DNA from: an uncultured Fidelibacterota bacterium
GTDB lineage: Bacteria; Fidelibacterota; Marinisomatia; Marinisomatales; UBA8229
Reading direction: 5' to 3'
Assembly: GCA_913041945.1 (NCBI GenBank)
Contig: CAJWIT010000015.1
Coordinates: 1-32,219 of the forward strand
Length of the DNA: 32,219 nucleotides
How positions within the stretch are numbered: the stretch's first letter is position 1; every line of letters begins with the position of its first letter. The notes under the pieces are model-generated. The model ran no database searches and was not told where the DNA came from. It was given only the letters and a program-made list of their open reading frames with translations. Made by a program: the position numbers and the translations under genes. Shown here in pieces: positions 1 through 7,172 of this stretch.

Positions 1-443
1 CCTATAATAGACAGCGCCTCTTCTTCCACGACAGAAGGAACTTCCTCCTCTCCTACTAAAGGAAGGACTTCTTCTTCCACAACAGAAGGAGCTTCCTCCT
101 CACCTACTAGAGGAAGAACTTCTTCCTTCACAATCGGTAAAATCTTTTCCTCGGGAACTACCGTTTCCGGAGTTCCTGGTTCAACTACAGCCTCAGCCGG
201 TGGAGCTTTTACAGGTTCCACCTGCGGTTTTTCCGTTGCTGCCCCTTCGCCGCTGGGGGTGAGGTTACGCTTCTTCATCTCAGCATCAATCTGCGAATCT
301 GTCATGCCGGCCTTCTTGGCCATTTCTCTTGCCTGGGCCTCTGTGGTGATTCCTGCCTCTTGAGCCCTCTTTATCAACTCCTTCGTTGATTGACCAAGAA
401 GCAGTGCACCGGCAAGCATTGTAAGAAATATGGTTCTTTTCAT
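1..443 (-). CDS. Probable SLBB-type polysaccharide export protein, N-terminal part only
   Basis: The gene starts at the ATG ending at 443 and runs off the window at position 1, so about 147 residues are visible. A good ribosome binding site (AGAGGAGA) lies 6-7 bases upstream of the start. The product begins with a signal peptide (MKRTIFLTMLAGALLLGQ), followed by a charged helical stretch with KELIKRAQEAG and MTDSQIDAEMKKR, then a Pro/Glu/Val-rich low-complexity linker. The linker contains a 17-residue unit (VVEEEVLPLVGEEE plus PS) in two close copies. A secreted N-terminus with a short helical repeat is seen in SLBB-domain Wza-like exporters of Bacteroidota and related phyla, and the neighbouring sugar-nucleotide genes fit. 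The SLBB and export domains themselves lie outside the window, so the function is inferred. Confidence 0.5.
   Translation of the reverse strand, partial: MKRTIFLTMLAGALLLGQSTKELIKRAQEAGITTEAQAREMAKKAGMTDSQIDAEMKKRNLTPSGEGAATEKPQVEPVKAPPAEAVVEPGTPETVVPEEKILPIVKEEVLPLVGEEEAPSVVEEEVLPLVGEEEVPSVVEEEALSII
21..122. repeat. Two 51-bp tandem repeats inside the exporter gene
   Basis: Two adjacent 51-bp copies (about 21-71 and 72-122) differ at only a few bases, and a decayed third copy begins near 123. They encode the 17-residue Glu/Val/Pro units of the low-complexity linker. The period is a multiple of three, so copy number can change without shifting the frame. Confidence 0.75.
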
Positions 444-625
444 AATTTTCTCCTCTTTACCTTAAGAAAAAGTGTATAAGACTGTGATTGGTGTTCATTC
501 ACAATAAATACATATAATATTAACGTATCCAGAGGAAGATTACACAATATATTTATATATGGCAACAAAAAGTTTATATAAAATGTATGGTTATGAAGAT
601 CAATCATTTTGAAAATATTATTATT

Positions 626-1735
626 TTAAACCAAACCGGTAATTTTTTCAATATCTGTTTCAGTTAAATATGGATGCATGGGTAAACTGAATATTCGCTC
701 GCTGGTTGGCTCAGATACTGGAAAATCTCCCTTCCGGTATCCTAATTTTGTAAACGCCGTCTGTAAGTGCAATGGTATCGGATAATATATTCCCGTAGGA
801 ATATCATGATTTTTTAATCTTTCCTGAATTTCTATTCGGTGATCCGAAGATTCTGCCACAATTGAATATTGTGCCCATGCTGAAACATATCCATCTGGTA
901 TAAAGGGAGTAATGACCTTGTTTTTTAGTCTTTCTGTATACTGAGAAGCCACTGCATTCCTCAATCTGATTTCCTCTGGGAAAATAGTCATTTTTTCCAG
1001 AAGGATAGCTGCCTGTAGCGTATCAAGGCGGCCATTGATCCCCACCCTCACATTGTCGTACTTATGTCCACCTTTGCCATGTACACGAATTGAAACAAGT
1101 TTTTCAGCCATGCTGTCTTCATTCGTAAAAATAGCTCCGCCATCTCCATAACAGCCTAACGGCTTAGCCGGAAAAAATGAAGTAGCTGCCATATTCCCAA
1201 AACTGCAGGCCATTTTCCCCTCGATGGATCCACCGAATCCCTGTGCTCCGTCTTCCAATACCAACAGATCATACTTTCTGGAAATGGAATCTATTTCAGG
1301 ATAATTCGCTGGCAGTCCGAATAAATCCACGGGCATGATTACTTTTGGTGTCAATTTACCTTCTTTTTTTGTCCTGTCAATTTCTTCAGCAAGTTTCAAT
1401 GGATTAATGTTGAATGTGTTCTCATCAATATCCACAAAGACCGGCGTGGCTCCCAAAAGTTGAATAACCTCTGCTGTAGCTATGAAGGTAAATGGAGGTG
1501 TAAACACAGCATCACCCGGACCTATATCCCACGCCATTAAGGCCATAAGCAGAGCATCTGTACCTGAAGAACAGGTAATACAATGTTTAACCTCTACAAA
1601 ATCAGCCAGCACCTGTTCCAATTCCTTAATTTCTGGACCCATGATATATTTACCATGCGCAAGCACAGTTTGAATTCTATCATCAATACCAGTTTTGATC
1701 TTTTCCTGCTGGGTTTTTAAATCAATAAACTGCAT
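626..1735 (-). CDS. wbpE: WbpE-like sugar-nucleotide aminotransferase (DegT/DnrJ/EryC1/StrS family)
   Basis: This is a PLP-dependent aminotransferase of 369 residues, the usual family length. The SSGTDAL cofactor-phosphate motif is near residue 56, the LEDGAQ motif near 160 and the Schiff-base lysine is K191 in FFPAKPLG. In the WbpA-B-E-D-I pathway this enzyme transaminates UDP-3-keto-GlcNAc-uronate, using glutamate, to UDP-GlcNAc(3NH2)A. The assignment rests on family features plus the presence of all four partner enzymes in the same locus. It lies at the 3' end of the minus-strand cluster, separated from wbpI by 206 bases that contain a broken duplicate of its own start region and an inverted-repeat element. 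The ATG has only a weak AGAGAG site some distance upstream. Confidence 0.88.
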   Translation of the reverse strand: MQFIDLKTQQEKIKTGIDDRIQTVLAHGKYIMGPEIKELEQVLADFVEVKHCITCSSGTDALLMALMAWDIGPGDAVFTPPFTFIATAEVIQLLGATPVFVDIDENTFNINPLKLAEEIDRTKKEGKLTPKVIMPVDLFGLPANYPEIDSISRKYDLLVLEDGAQGFGGSIEGKMACSFGNMAATSFFPAKPLGCYGDGGAIFTNEDSMAEKLVSIRVHGKGGHKYDNVRVGINGRLDTLQAAILLEKMTIFPEEIRLRNAVASQYTERLKNKVITPFIPDGYVSAWAQYSIVAESSDHRIEIQERLKNHDIPTGIYYPIPLHLQTAFTKLGYRKGDFPVSEPTSERIFSLPMHPYLTETDIEKITGLV

Positions 1736-1801
1736 AATTTATTCTCATATTATACTCTCTGCACCCTTCAACAAAATCTTCAATTAAATACACCACAACC
1801 A

Positions 1802-1880
1802 TGTCATTGCGAAGGAGCGGGTGCGACTGCGGCAATCTAATACCACGTAGATAGATCGCTTCGCTACGCTCGCGATGACA
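1802..1880. repeat. 79-bp inverted-repeat element, MITE/REP-like
   Basis: The element begins TGTCATTGCGAAGGAGCG and ends in CGCTCGCGATGACA, so the ends form an imperfect inverted repeat (TGTCATTGCGA against TGTCATCGCGA). GGCAATC and GATCGCTTCGC lie inside. It is GC-rich within an AT-rich intergenic region. From memory, interspersed repeats of the TGTCATTGCGAGGAGC type are widespread in many unrelated bacterial genomes. No transposase is present. It abuts the broken wbpE-like fragment exactly. Confidence 0.7.
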
Positions 1881-1933
1881 GAACGAATATCATCAATCTT
1901 TGCCTGATAAGTTTTCAAATCAATTAATTCCAT
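1881..1933 (-). pseudogene. Remnant duplicate of the wbpE 5' end
   Basis: Reading from the ATG at 1933 the sequence gives MELIDLKTYQAKIDDIRS, clearly related to the start of the intact wbpE product (MQFIDLKTQQEKIKTGIDDR) with four residues missing. The similarity also covers the bases just before the ATG (GAATAAAATG against GAATAAATTATG). Homology stops where the inverted-repeat element begins. The frame continues through the element and ends at a stop at 1784-1786, giving a 49-codon frame of which only the first 17-18 codons are wbpE-like. An AGGG site precedes the ATG, so it could still be translated, but no functional protein is expected. Confidence 0.7.
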
Positions 1934-1941
1934 TTTATTCC

Positions 1942-2985
1942 CTACGAAACGAAAAGATCGTCCCTGAAATTATTCTTAATTATGTCCACAATTTCTTCTG
2001 AAGCATTGCCATTGCCAAAAGGATTCGTAAAATCCCCATTATAAATTGTTGTCACATCCAAAGAATCTTCTTCCCTGACAATAGAATTTGATTTTTGCTC
2101 AACAGTCTCAATCCATTCTGTTTCATTTCTTAATGTAAAGCAATGTTTTCCATGCCAGAGAGCTTCCTTTTGTAAACCGCCGGAATCGGTGAGAACAAAC
2201 TGGGTATGTTTGACCAGACCCATTAACTCCAGCCAGCCCACAGGATCAATGAGCACTAAATTTTCAGGTATCGTAATAGAATATTCTTTAAGACACTTCT
2301 TTGTTCTTGGATGGATGGGATAAACAACTTTGAGAGCCACTTCACTGATCTGGCGAATACGTTTTTGAAGAACATCCTTTGTTGTATTCTCTGCCCTGTG
2401 CATGGTTAATAGGCAATATTCGCCATACAGATTATCATCCGGGAACTGATGTTCAAATTTCCTGAAAATATCATACATCACATCACCCACTACGTGCACA
2501 CCTGCAGTGATTCCCTCCTTTTTCAAATTTTCTTTTGAAACATCTGATGGACAAAATAACAGTGATGAGACATGATCCGTTAACACCCTGTTTATTTCCT
2601 CAGGCATTTTCCGATTAAATGAGCGCAGCCCTGCTTCAACGTGCCCGATAAGGATGTGCAGCTTTGATGCTGCCAGGGCACCGGCAAGTGTTGAATTTGT
2701 ATCTCCGTAAACTAAAACATAACCCGGGTTTTCTTTTTCAATAACCGGCTCAAGTTTTTTCAACATCTCCCCTGTCTGTTCACCATGTGTACCAGAACCG
2801 ACTTCAAGATTATATTTTGCTTCCGGAATCTCCAGTTCCTTGAAAAATAGTTCAGACATGTTGACATCGTAGTGTTGACCGGTATTGACTATCACTTCCT
2901 CAACTCCAGCACCTATTAAGGCGTGGGAAACAGGAGAAGCTTTGATGAACTGGGGCCGTGTACCGATAACGGTCAGGATCTTCAA
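1942..2985 (-). CDS. wbpI: WbpI-like UDP-GlcNAc(3NAc)A 2-epimerase
   Basis: This 347-residue protein belongs to the non-hydrolysing UDP-GlcNAc 2-epimerase family (GT-B fold). It has the N-terminal GTRPQFIKASP motif, NTGQHYD near 35, GDTNSTLAGA near 94, and HVEAGLRS plus MPEEINRVLTDH. The family epimerises C2 of the nucleotide sugar; the company of wbpA, B, D and E points to conversion of UDP-GlcNAc(3NAc)A to UDP-ManNAc(3NAc)A rather than the WecB reaction. The start must be TTG at 2985: no ATG lies near, the conserved MKILTVIGTRPQ begins here, and an in-frame stop lies just upstream. A GGGGG run about 11 bases upstream may serve as the ribosome site. It lies 21 bases after wbpD and is probably cotranscribed. 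Confidence 0.9.
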   Translation of the reverse strand: MKILTVIGTRPQFIKASPVSHALIGAGVEEVIVNTGQHYDVNMSELFFKELEIPEAKYNLEVGSGTHGEQTGEMLKKLEPVIEKENPGYVLVYGDTNSTLAGALAASKLHILIGHVEAGLRSFNRKMPEEINRVLTDHVSSLLFCPSDVSKENLKKEGITAGVHVVGDVMYDIFRKFEHQFPDDNLYGEYCLLTMHRAENTTKDVLQKRIRQISEVALKVVYPIHPRTKKCLKEYSITIPENLVLIDPVGWLELMGLVKHTQFVLTDSGGLQKEALWHGKHCFTLRNETEWIETVEQKSNSIVREEDSLDVTTIYNGDFTNPFGNGNASEEIVDIIKNNFRDDLFVS

Positions 2986-3006
2986 TGTTGGCTGTACCCC
3001 CGGATC

Positions 3007-3579
3007 TTATAATTCAATTAAGCGGTCGTTTATCTGCTGGTATTTTTTACAGGTGCTCATCCCATTTTCATCAAGCTCCAGCCGATGTCCTTTTTTATCC
3101 ACCCAGCCAACAATCTTACCGGGATTACCAATAACCAGGGCATGGCCAGGCACATCTTTTGTAACCACTGTTCCGGAGCCAATAAAGGAATATTCCCCAA
3201 GAGTCACTCCGCATACAATCGTAGCATTTGCACCAATAGAAGCTGACTTTTTTACAAGTGTTTTCAGATAAAATTCACTTCCCCGCTGCGGGAACTTTGA
3301 TCGTGGTAATTTAATATTCGTAAACACCATAGATGGACCACAGAATACATAATCTTCCAGTTCCACTCCTTCATAGATTGAAACATTATTCTGTACTTTA
3401 CATTTGTTTCCAATGATAACATTATTTCCAACGTTTACATTCTGTCCAAAAATGCAACCTTCGCCAATAACAGAACCGGACTGGACATGAGAAAAATGCC
3501 AGATTTTTGTTCCTTTTCCAATCTTTACGCCAGCATCAAGATATGAAGATTCATGAACAAAATAGTCTTTTTTACTCAT
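3007..3579 (-). CDS. wbpD: WbpD-like UDP-sugar N-acetyltransferase
   Basis: This is a 190-residue left-handed beta-helix acyltransferase with many hexapeptide-type repeats (for example VGNNVIIGNKCKVQNNVSI and IGANATIVCGVTLGEYSFIG). The length matches WbpD/WlbB enzymes, which use acetyl-CoA to acetylate the 3-amino group of UDP-GlcNAc(3NH2)A. The C-terminal GNPGKIVGWVDKKG is typical of the group. Its ATG overlaps the end of wbpB by eight bases, indicating translational coupling. These enzymes act as trimers in the cytoplasm. Confidence 0.9.
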   Translation of the reverse strand: MSKKDYFVHESSYLDAGVKIGKGTKIWHFSHVQSGSVIGEGCIFGQNVNVGNNVIIGNKCKVQNNVSIYEGVELEDYVFCGPSMVFTNIKLPRSKFPQRGSEFYLKTLVKKSASIGANATIVCGVTLGEYSFIGSGTVVTKDVPGHALVIGNPGKIVGWVDKKGHRLELDENGMSTCKKYQQINDRLIEL

Positions 3580-4543
3580 TACTTCCCTCCAGCAAACTTT
3601 CCGTGGCTGTTTCCAGGATTTTCATGACTTCTATCGCGTGCTCACTATTTGATATCTTTATCGATTCTCCATTCAGATGATCCACAAAATATTGCAGCTC
3701 CCTGGTGAGCGGCATACCATCCTCAAATCTCACATCCCTGGTTGGCCCGCTTCTTGGAATGGGTTTTCCATTATCCCAAGTAACACTCTTGTCATAAAAA
3801 ACCAGTGGTTTGCCTTCCAGGGAATCTTCAAATCTGATCATACCCTTGGAGCCAACTACAACAAAACGGTGCTCTTTAAACGGATGCAGCCAGCTGACGT
3901 AAATATGTCCCATCAACTTCTGACGGTATTCCAGAGTGGTAACCGTCGTATCATGGATCCCATTTTGCAATATATCCATGCCGCTGGAGTTGATCATTTC
4001 AGGATAAGAACCTGTGAGCCATTGGAAAAGAGCAACATCATGTGGAGCAAAACTCCAGAAGACATTTTCTTCTGTACGGATTGTTCCAAGATTAAGGCGG
4101 TTACTGTAAAGATACTGGAGATCACCCAGCGTTCCGTCCTCAATTAAATCTTTGATCTTTTGAAAAGCCGGATGAAACAGCAGAACATGTCCCACCATCA
4201 GGTTTACCTTGTTTTTCATTGATAGTTCGTGCAAACGTAAGGCATCAGCACTATTCATCGTGATCGGCTTTTCTACTAAAACATGATACCCGCTCTCGAT
4301 GATTTTTCGAGCTATCTCAAAATGGCTTTCAGCAGGAGTAGCCACGGTAAAACCGTCGAATCCATATTTCATTGCATCGTCCAGCCTTGTAAAGCAATCC
4401 GCGTTTGGATAAAGCGCTTTGAATGAGTCCAGAACCTTCTGGTCATGCTCTACAATACCGCCAAGATTACCTGAATTATGCAGGGTCCGAATGTGGTTTT
4501 TTCCCCAGAGGCCGGCACCGACTACGCATACTTTCTTTTTCAT
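3572..4543 (-). CDS. wbpB: WbpB-like UDP-GlcNAc-uronate 3-dehydrogenase (Gfo/Idh/MocA)
   Basis: This is a 323-residue NAD-dependent oxidoreductase with an N-terminal Rossmann motif VVGAGLWGKNH, the EKP motif (K92) and FAPHDVALFQWL with H168 in the substrate domain. Family members with this pattern oxidise C3 of UDP-GlcNAcA to the 3-keto compound, the substrate of WbpE. Its ATG overlaps the stop of rmlA in an ATGA arrangement (4540-4543), and its end overlaps wbpD, so rmlA-wbpB-wbpD form a tightly coupled unit. Confidence 0.88.
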   Translation of the reverse strand: MKKKVCVVGAGLWGKNHIRTLHNSGNLGGIVEHDQKVLDSFKALYPNADCFTRLDDAMKYGFDGFTVATPAESHFEIARKIIESGYHVLVEKPITMNSADALRLHELSMKNKVNLMVGHVLLFHPAFQKIKDLIEDGTLGDLQYLYSNRLNLGTIRTEENVFWSFAPHDVALFQWLTGSYPEMINSSGMDILQNGIHDTTVTTLEYRQKLMGHIYVSWLHPFKEHRFVVVGSKGMIRFEDSLEGKPLVFYDKSVTWDNGKPIPRSGPTRDVRFEDGMPLTRELQYFVDHLNGESIKISNSEHAIEVMKILETATESLLEGSNE

Positions 4544-5427
4544 TTCAGCAGCTTTTTCAGATAACGAAAATATCCGCTATCTCCCTTTGACTCCAGATAC
4601 TTGCTCAGGTCTTCCTTTTGTAACCAGCCTTTTCGGAAAGCAATCTCTTCAAGGCAGGACACCTTAAGCCCCTGTCGCTTTTCCAGTGCATGGATGAACT
4701 GGGATGCTTCTGTCATGGCTTCGAATGTTCCAGTATCCAGCCAGGCAAACCCCCTGCCCATGAGCTCAATTTTCAATTTCCCTTTTTCAAGGTAGGCCTG
4801 GTTTACAGAAGTAATCTCCAGTTCTCCCCTGTCAGACGGCTGTATATGTTTTGCTATTTGAATGACCTCATTCGTATAAAAATACAATCCAACAATCACA
4901 AAATTTGATTTTGGAGCCTGAGGTTTTTCCTCAATTCCAATCACGTCACCATTTTGATTGAATTCAGCTACACCATACCGCTCCGGATCCTGAACCTGAT
5001 AGCCAAAAATAACGGCATTACGGTCAGTTTCGACATTTTGTCGCGCACGTGATAAGATTTCTGGGAATCCAGCACCATAAAAAACGTTATCCCCAAGGAC
5101 AAGGCACGCATCATCACTGCCTATGAATTCCTCTCCAATCAAAAATGCCTGCGCCAGTCCGTCTGGCGAGGGCTGGACAGCATACGAAAAGGACAAACCA
5201 AACTGACTCCCATCTCCAAGTAATTGCTCATACAGGCCAATATCTTCCCGTGTACTGATTATGAGTATTTCCCGAATCTCTGCAAGCATGAGTGCAGAAA
5301 TGGGATAATAAACCATTGGTTTATCATAGATGGGGAGCAACTGCTTGGATACAGATTCCGTAACTGGATGAAGCCGTGTACCAAATCCTCCAGCTAAGAC
5401 AATACCTTTCATCGTTTGTTTCTTCAT
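4540..5427 (-). CDS. rmlA: Glucose-1-phosphate thymidylyltransferase (RmlA-like)
   Basis: This 295-residue nucleotidyltransferase has the signature GIVLAGGFGTRLHPVT followed by SKQLLPIYDKPMVYYP, plus LGDNVFYG, GVAEF and EEKPQAPKSNF, as in RmlA, which makes dTDP-glucose from dTTP and glucose-1-phosphate. The ATG at 5427 is preceded by GAGGT at good spacing; the internal methionine in MKGIVLAGG (residue 6) is a weaker choice. It is the first gene of the minus-strand unit. No rmlB, rmlC or rmlD is visible here, and the UDP-ManNAc(3NAc)A route does not need dTDP-glucose, so it must feed another sugar whose genes lie elsewhere. Confidence 0.9.
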   Translation of the reverse strand: MKKQTMKGIVLAGGFGTRLHPVTESVSKQLLPIYDKPMVYYPISALMLAEIREILIISTREDIGLYEQLLGDGSQFGLSFSYAVQPSPDGLAQAFLIGEEFIGSDDACLVLGDNVFYGAGFPEILSRARQNVETDRNAVIFGYQVQDPERYGVAEFNQNGDVIGIEEKPQAPKSNFVIVGLYFYTNEVIQIAKHIQPSDRGELEITSVNQAYLEKGKLKIELMGRGFAWLDTGTFEAMTEASQFIHALEKRQGLKVSCLEEIAFRKGWLQKEDLSKYLESKGDSGYFRYLKKLLK

Positions 5428-5445
5428 TTGTACCTCAAAATTAAC

Positions 5446-5462
5446 ATATCAACTTCATTATA
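5446..5462 (-). promoter_or_regulatory. Candidate -10 box and GTTGATA box before rmlA
   Basis: On the minus strand TATAAT lies at 5462-5457 and GTTGATAT at 5453-5446, about 20-35 bases before the rmlA ATG. No good -35 hexamer is visible, which would suit an activated promoter. The GTTGATA box resembles the repeated boxes before the nearby regulator gene. Confidence 0.35.
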
Positions 5463-5504
5463 TTCGACAATGTTCCGTAGAAATGTGATTTTTTTTGTCT
5501 AGGG

Positions 5505-5570
5505 TTTCCCGCCAACTCGCGGCTCCGCCCCGTCAGTCCCATTGAACTGAGAAAGCAACGCAGTACAGAT
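5505..5570. repeat. GC-rich intergenic insert, possible interspersed-repeat remnant
   Basis: Within a very AT-rich spacer, this stretch contains GGGTTTCCCGCCAACTCGCG, CGGCTCCGCCCCGTCAG and AAGCAACGCAGT. The composition break and the CAACTCGCGGCTCCGCC core recall short interspersed repeats, but only one copy is visible here, so repeat status is a guess. Together with the adjacent terminator and the rmlA promoter it accounts for most of the 5428-5738 gap; nothing else is seen there. Confidence 0.3.
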
Positions 5571-5572
5571 AG

Positions 5573-5600
5573 AAAAAATCCCACTTATTTTCAGTGGGAT
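5573..5600 (-). terminator. Intrinsic terminator after the HATPase/DUF4325 regulator
   Basis: ATCCCACT and AGTGGGAT form a perfect 8-bp stem with a 7-base loop (5578-5600). On the minus strand the stem is followed directly by six U residues. It lies about 140 bases beyond the stop of the regulator gene and would insulate it from the rmlA operon, which therefore needs its own promoter. Confidence 0.8.
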
Positions 5601-5738
5601 CATTACTCTACATTATTTTATTGATTTCCTTTAATAATTGCACAAATAAAAGACGGCAATTTATGCTTTTAAAATCACTGGTAAACAATACTTCTTTCAT
5701 AAAAACGTAAACATTTGGGTTCGCAGTGATGAAACTTT

Positions 5739-6770
5739 TCATGAACTATAATTACTTCCATTATTTCTTACACCTGAGACAAGATTTTCTATGTGCACAT
5801 TTGCATTAATACACTCAATTTTTAGGTTAGGATGCTGGTTTTGGAACACACGGAATATCTCATCGGCAAAAGAATCCCCGATAAGCTTAATTCCCTTGAA
5901 ATCAATACAGACTTCATAAAACTTTTCCAGGTTCCTAAAGAGCCTGCGGGCCTGGGAGCGGGACATAAGGTTCTCAGAATCAAACCTGGCAAGGGAAACC
6001 GGGACCTCAGCCCTGTCAAATAAAGAATTGTTTGAGTCTGTAGAATATTTATTGAACACATTCTGAAGTGTATTATGAGAAGAGGTGGATACGTTCATTA
6101 ATACGGATGTTCCCCCCTTTGTGCTGCCTGATTTCACAACCTGATGCCCTTTGGAACTATCATACTTCCAGCATAATCCACCAGAATTGATCTGAACCGT
6201 ATCAAAGAGGTGAATTATTGAAAATATTCCATCACCTAGGTGAGTCTTTGGATTGGTTGTAAGCCTGCCTTTAGACAGCTCCAAAATAGCATGGTGTTGA
6301 TTCTCCAAATCAAAATGCTTCTTTATTTTTCGAAAAATTCCCACACCGTTATCACGAACATAAAGATGAACATTCCTATCGGTTATTTTCAATTTCAATG
6401 TGCATTCATCACCTGCAGAATGGGAAAGAACATTATTCACAATCTCCATAAATCCATATTCACAGATTTCTCTTATATTCGAAGAAAAACCGGATAAATG
6501 TGGAAATAAATGTTTCCGACCGATTGTATCTTCTTCAAGTTCTGGAGTTATTGTAATTGTCACCGTTTTTTGAACAATGGGCTTCAGCGTATAGTATCTG
6601 TCCTTTGTTTTCCCGTGAGCGGTGACTTTCCCTCCCTGGATCAAGACATACATATGCCTGAGAACAGCCTGGCGGGAAAGGCCAAACTTCCTGATCACAG
6701 TTTTTACAATGTCCTTTTGATGTGCTGTGAGATTATTGAGAATAAATTCTCTGATGGGGGAAAAACGCAT
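5739..6770 (-). CDS. Winged-helix/HATPase/STAS-like DUF4325 regulator
   Basis: This 343-residue protein has three parts. Residues 1-65 form a winged helix (KFGLSRQAVLRHMYVLIQGG). Residues about 85-230 form a GHKL ATPase with the N box EIVNN (109-113), G1 DNGVG (140-144), G2 GDGIF (179-183) and KGGTS near 218. Residues about 250-335 match the STAS-like DUF4325 family (GDSFADEIF near 298). It has no histidine-kinase dimerisation helix or receiver. GHKL plus STAS-like modules are usually a switch pair, as in anti-sigma/anti-anti-sigma systems; here both are joined to a DNA-binding domain, so an autonomous transcription switch is inferred. It sits between rmlA and wbpA on the same strand, has its own terminator, and direct repeats lie just before its start. 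GAGG is unusually close to the ATG. Confidence 0.8.
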   Translation of the reverse strand: MRFSPIREFILNNLTAHQKDIVKTVIRKFGLSRQAVLRHMYVLIQGGKVTAHGKTKDRYYTLKPIVQKTVTITITPELEEDTIGRKHLFPHLSGFSSNIREICEYGFMEIVNNVLSHSAGDECTLKLKITDRNVHLYVRDNGVGIFRKIKKHFDLENQHHAILELSKGRLTTNPKTHLGDGIFSIIHLFDTVQINSGGLCWKYDSSKGHQVVKSGSTKGGTSVLMNVSTSSHNTLQNVFNKYSTDSNNSLFDRAEVPVSLARFDSENLMSRSQARRLFRNLEKFYEVCIDFKGIKLIGDSFADEIFRVFQNQHPNLKIECINANVHIENLVSGVRNNGSNYSS

Positions 6771-6783
6771 ATCCTCGGCTATT

Positions 6784-6816
6784 TTATCAACATACTTTGG
6801 TTATATTATCAACATA
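6784..6816 (-). promoter_or_regulatory. Direct-repeat operator candidate before the regulator
   Basis: The 11-mer TATGTTGATAA (minus strand) occurs twice, at 6794-6784 and 6816-6806, exactly 22 bp apart or two helix turns, 14-46 bases before the regulator ATG. A third, near-identical copy (TAAGTTGATAA) lies at 6869-6859. The position and phasing suggest autoregulation by the winged-helix protein. Confidence 0.5.
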
Positions 6817-6842
6817 ATTTGACCAATCTAATGCATATTGAC

Positions 6843-6848
6843 ATTATA
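6843..6848 (-). promoter_or_regulatory. Candidate -10 box of the regulator gene
   Basis: TATAAT on the minus strand lies about 75 bases before the regulator start, with the two direct repeats downstream and the third copy upstream at about the -35 region. No strong -35 hexamer is seen. Confidence 0.35.
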
Positions 6849-6869
6849 TCCAATATTTTTATCAACTTA

Positions 6870-7172
6870 AAAAAACATATTTATCAGCCTGAAGTGCATT
6901 TCTTTTTGTTTATAAATCAACCGTCAATACCTAGTATATATTATATATTATGTGTACTTATTGTGAACGTATGCCAGTCACAGCATATACATTTTCTTAA
7001 GGTAAATTCGATGAGTGAGAATTCGTAATAGTTTTGAGCTGGAATTTTATTACTATCCAGTCCCAGCCATCGAATTGTAACAGTCAAAAGCAATAATTAC
7101 AAATGCTCTACAAGAATTTCAGTTAATTGAGACTGTGACGCTCAGTGATGAAGATTTTTTGAGACGATTTAA
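6870..7172. other. Gene-free spacer with a long-range inverted repeat
   Basis: No credible gene is seen between the regulator promoter region and the end of wbpA. The spacer holds a perfect 9-bp inverted repeat, AATTCGATG at 7005-7013 and CATCGAATT at 7068-7076, enclosing GCTGG (7038-7042) and CCAGC (7063-7067). It has no U run, so it is not an intrinsic terminator on either strand. It may be a 3' structure of the wbpA transcript. The remaining bases are AT-rich without recognisable features. Confidence 0.35.

Noticed and set aside
6510-7028. Plus-strand open frame of 172 codons opposite the regulator and its upstream region
   Set aside because: It runs antisense to a gene with clear domains, has no ribosome site, and its sequence is Phe/Ile/His-rich with no motif.
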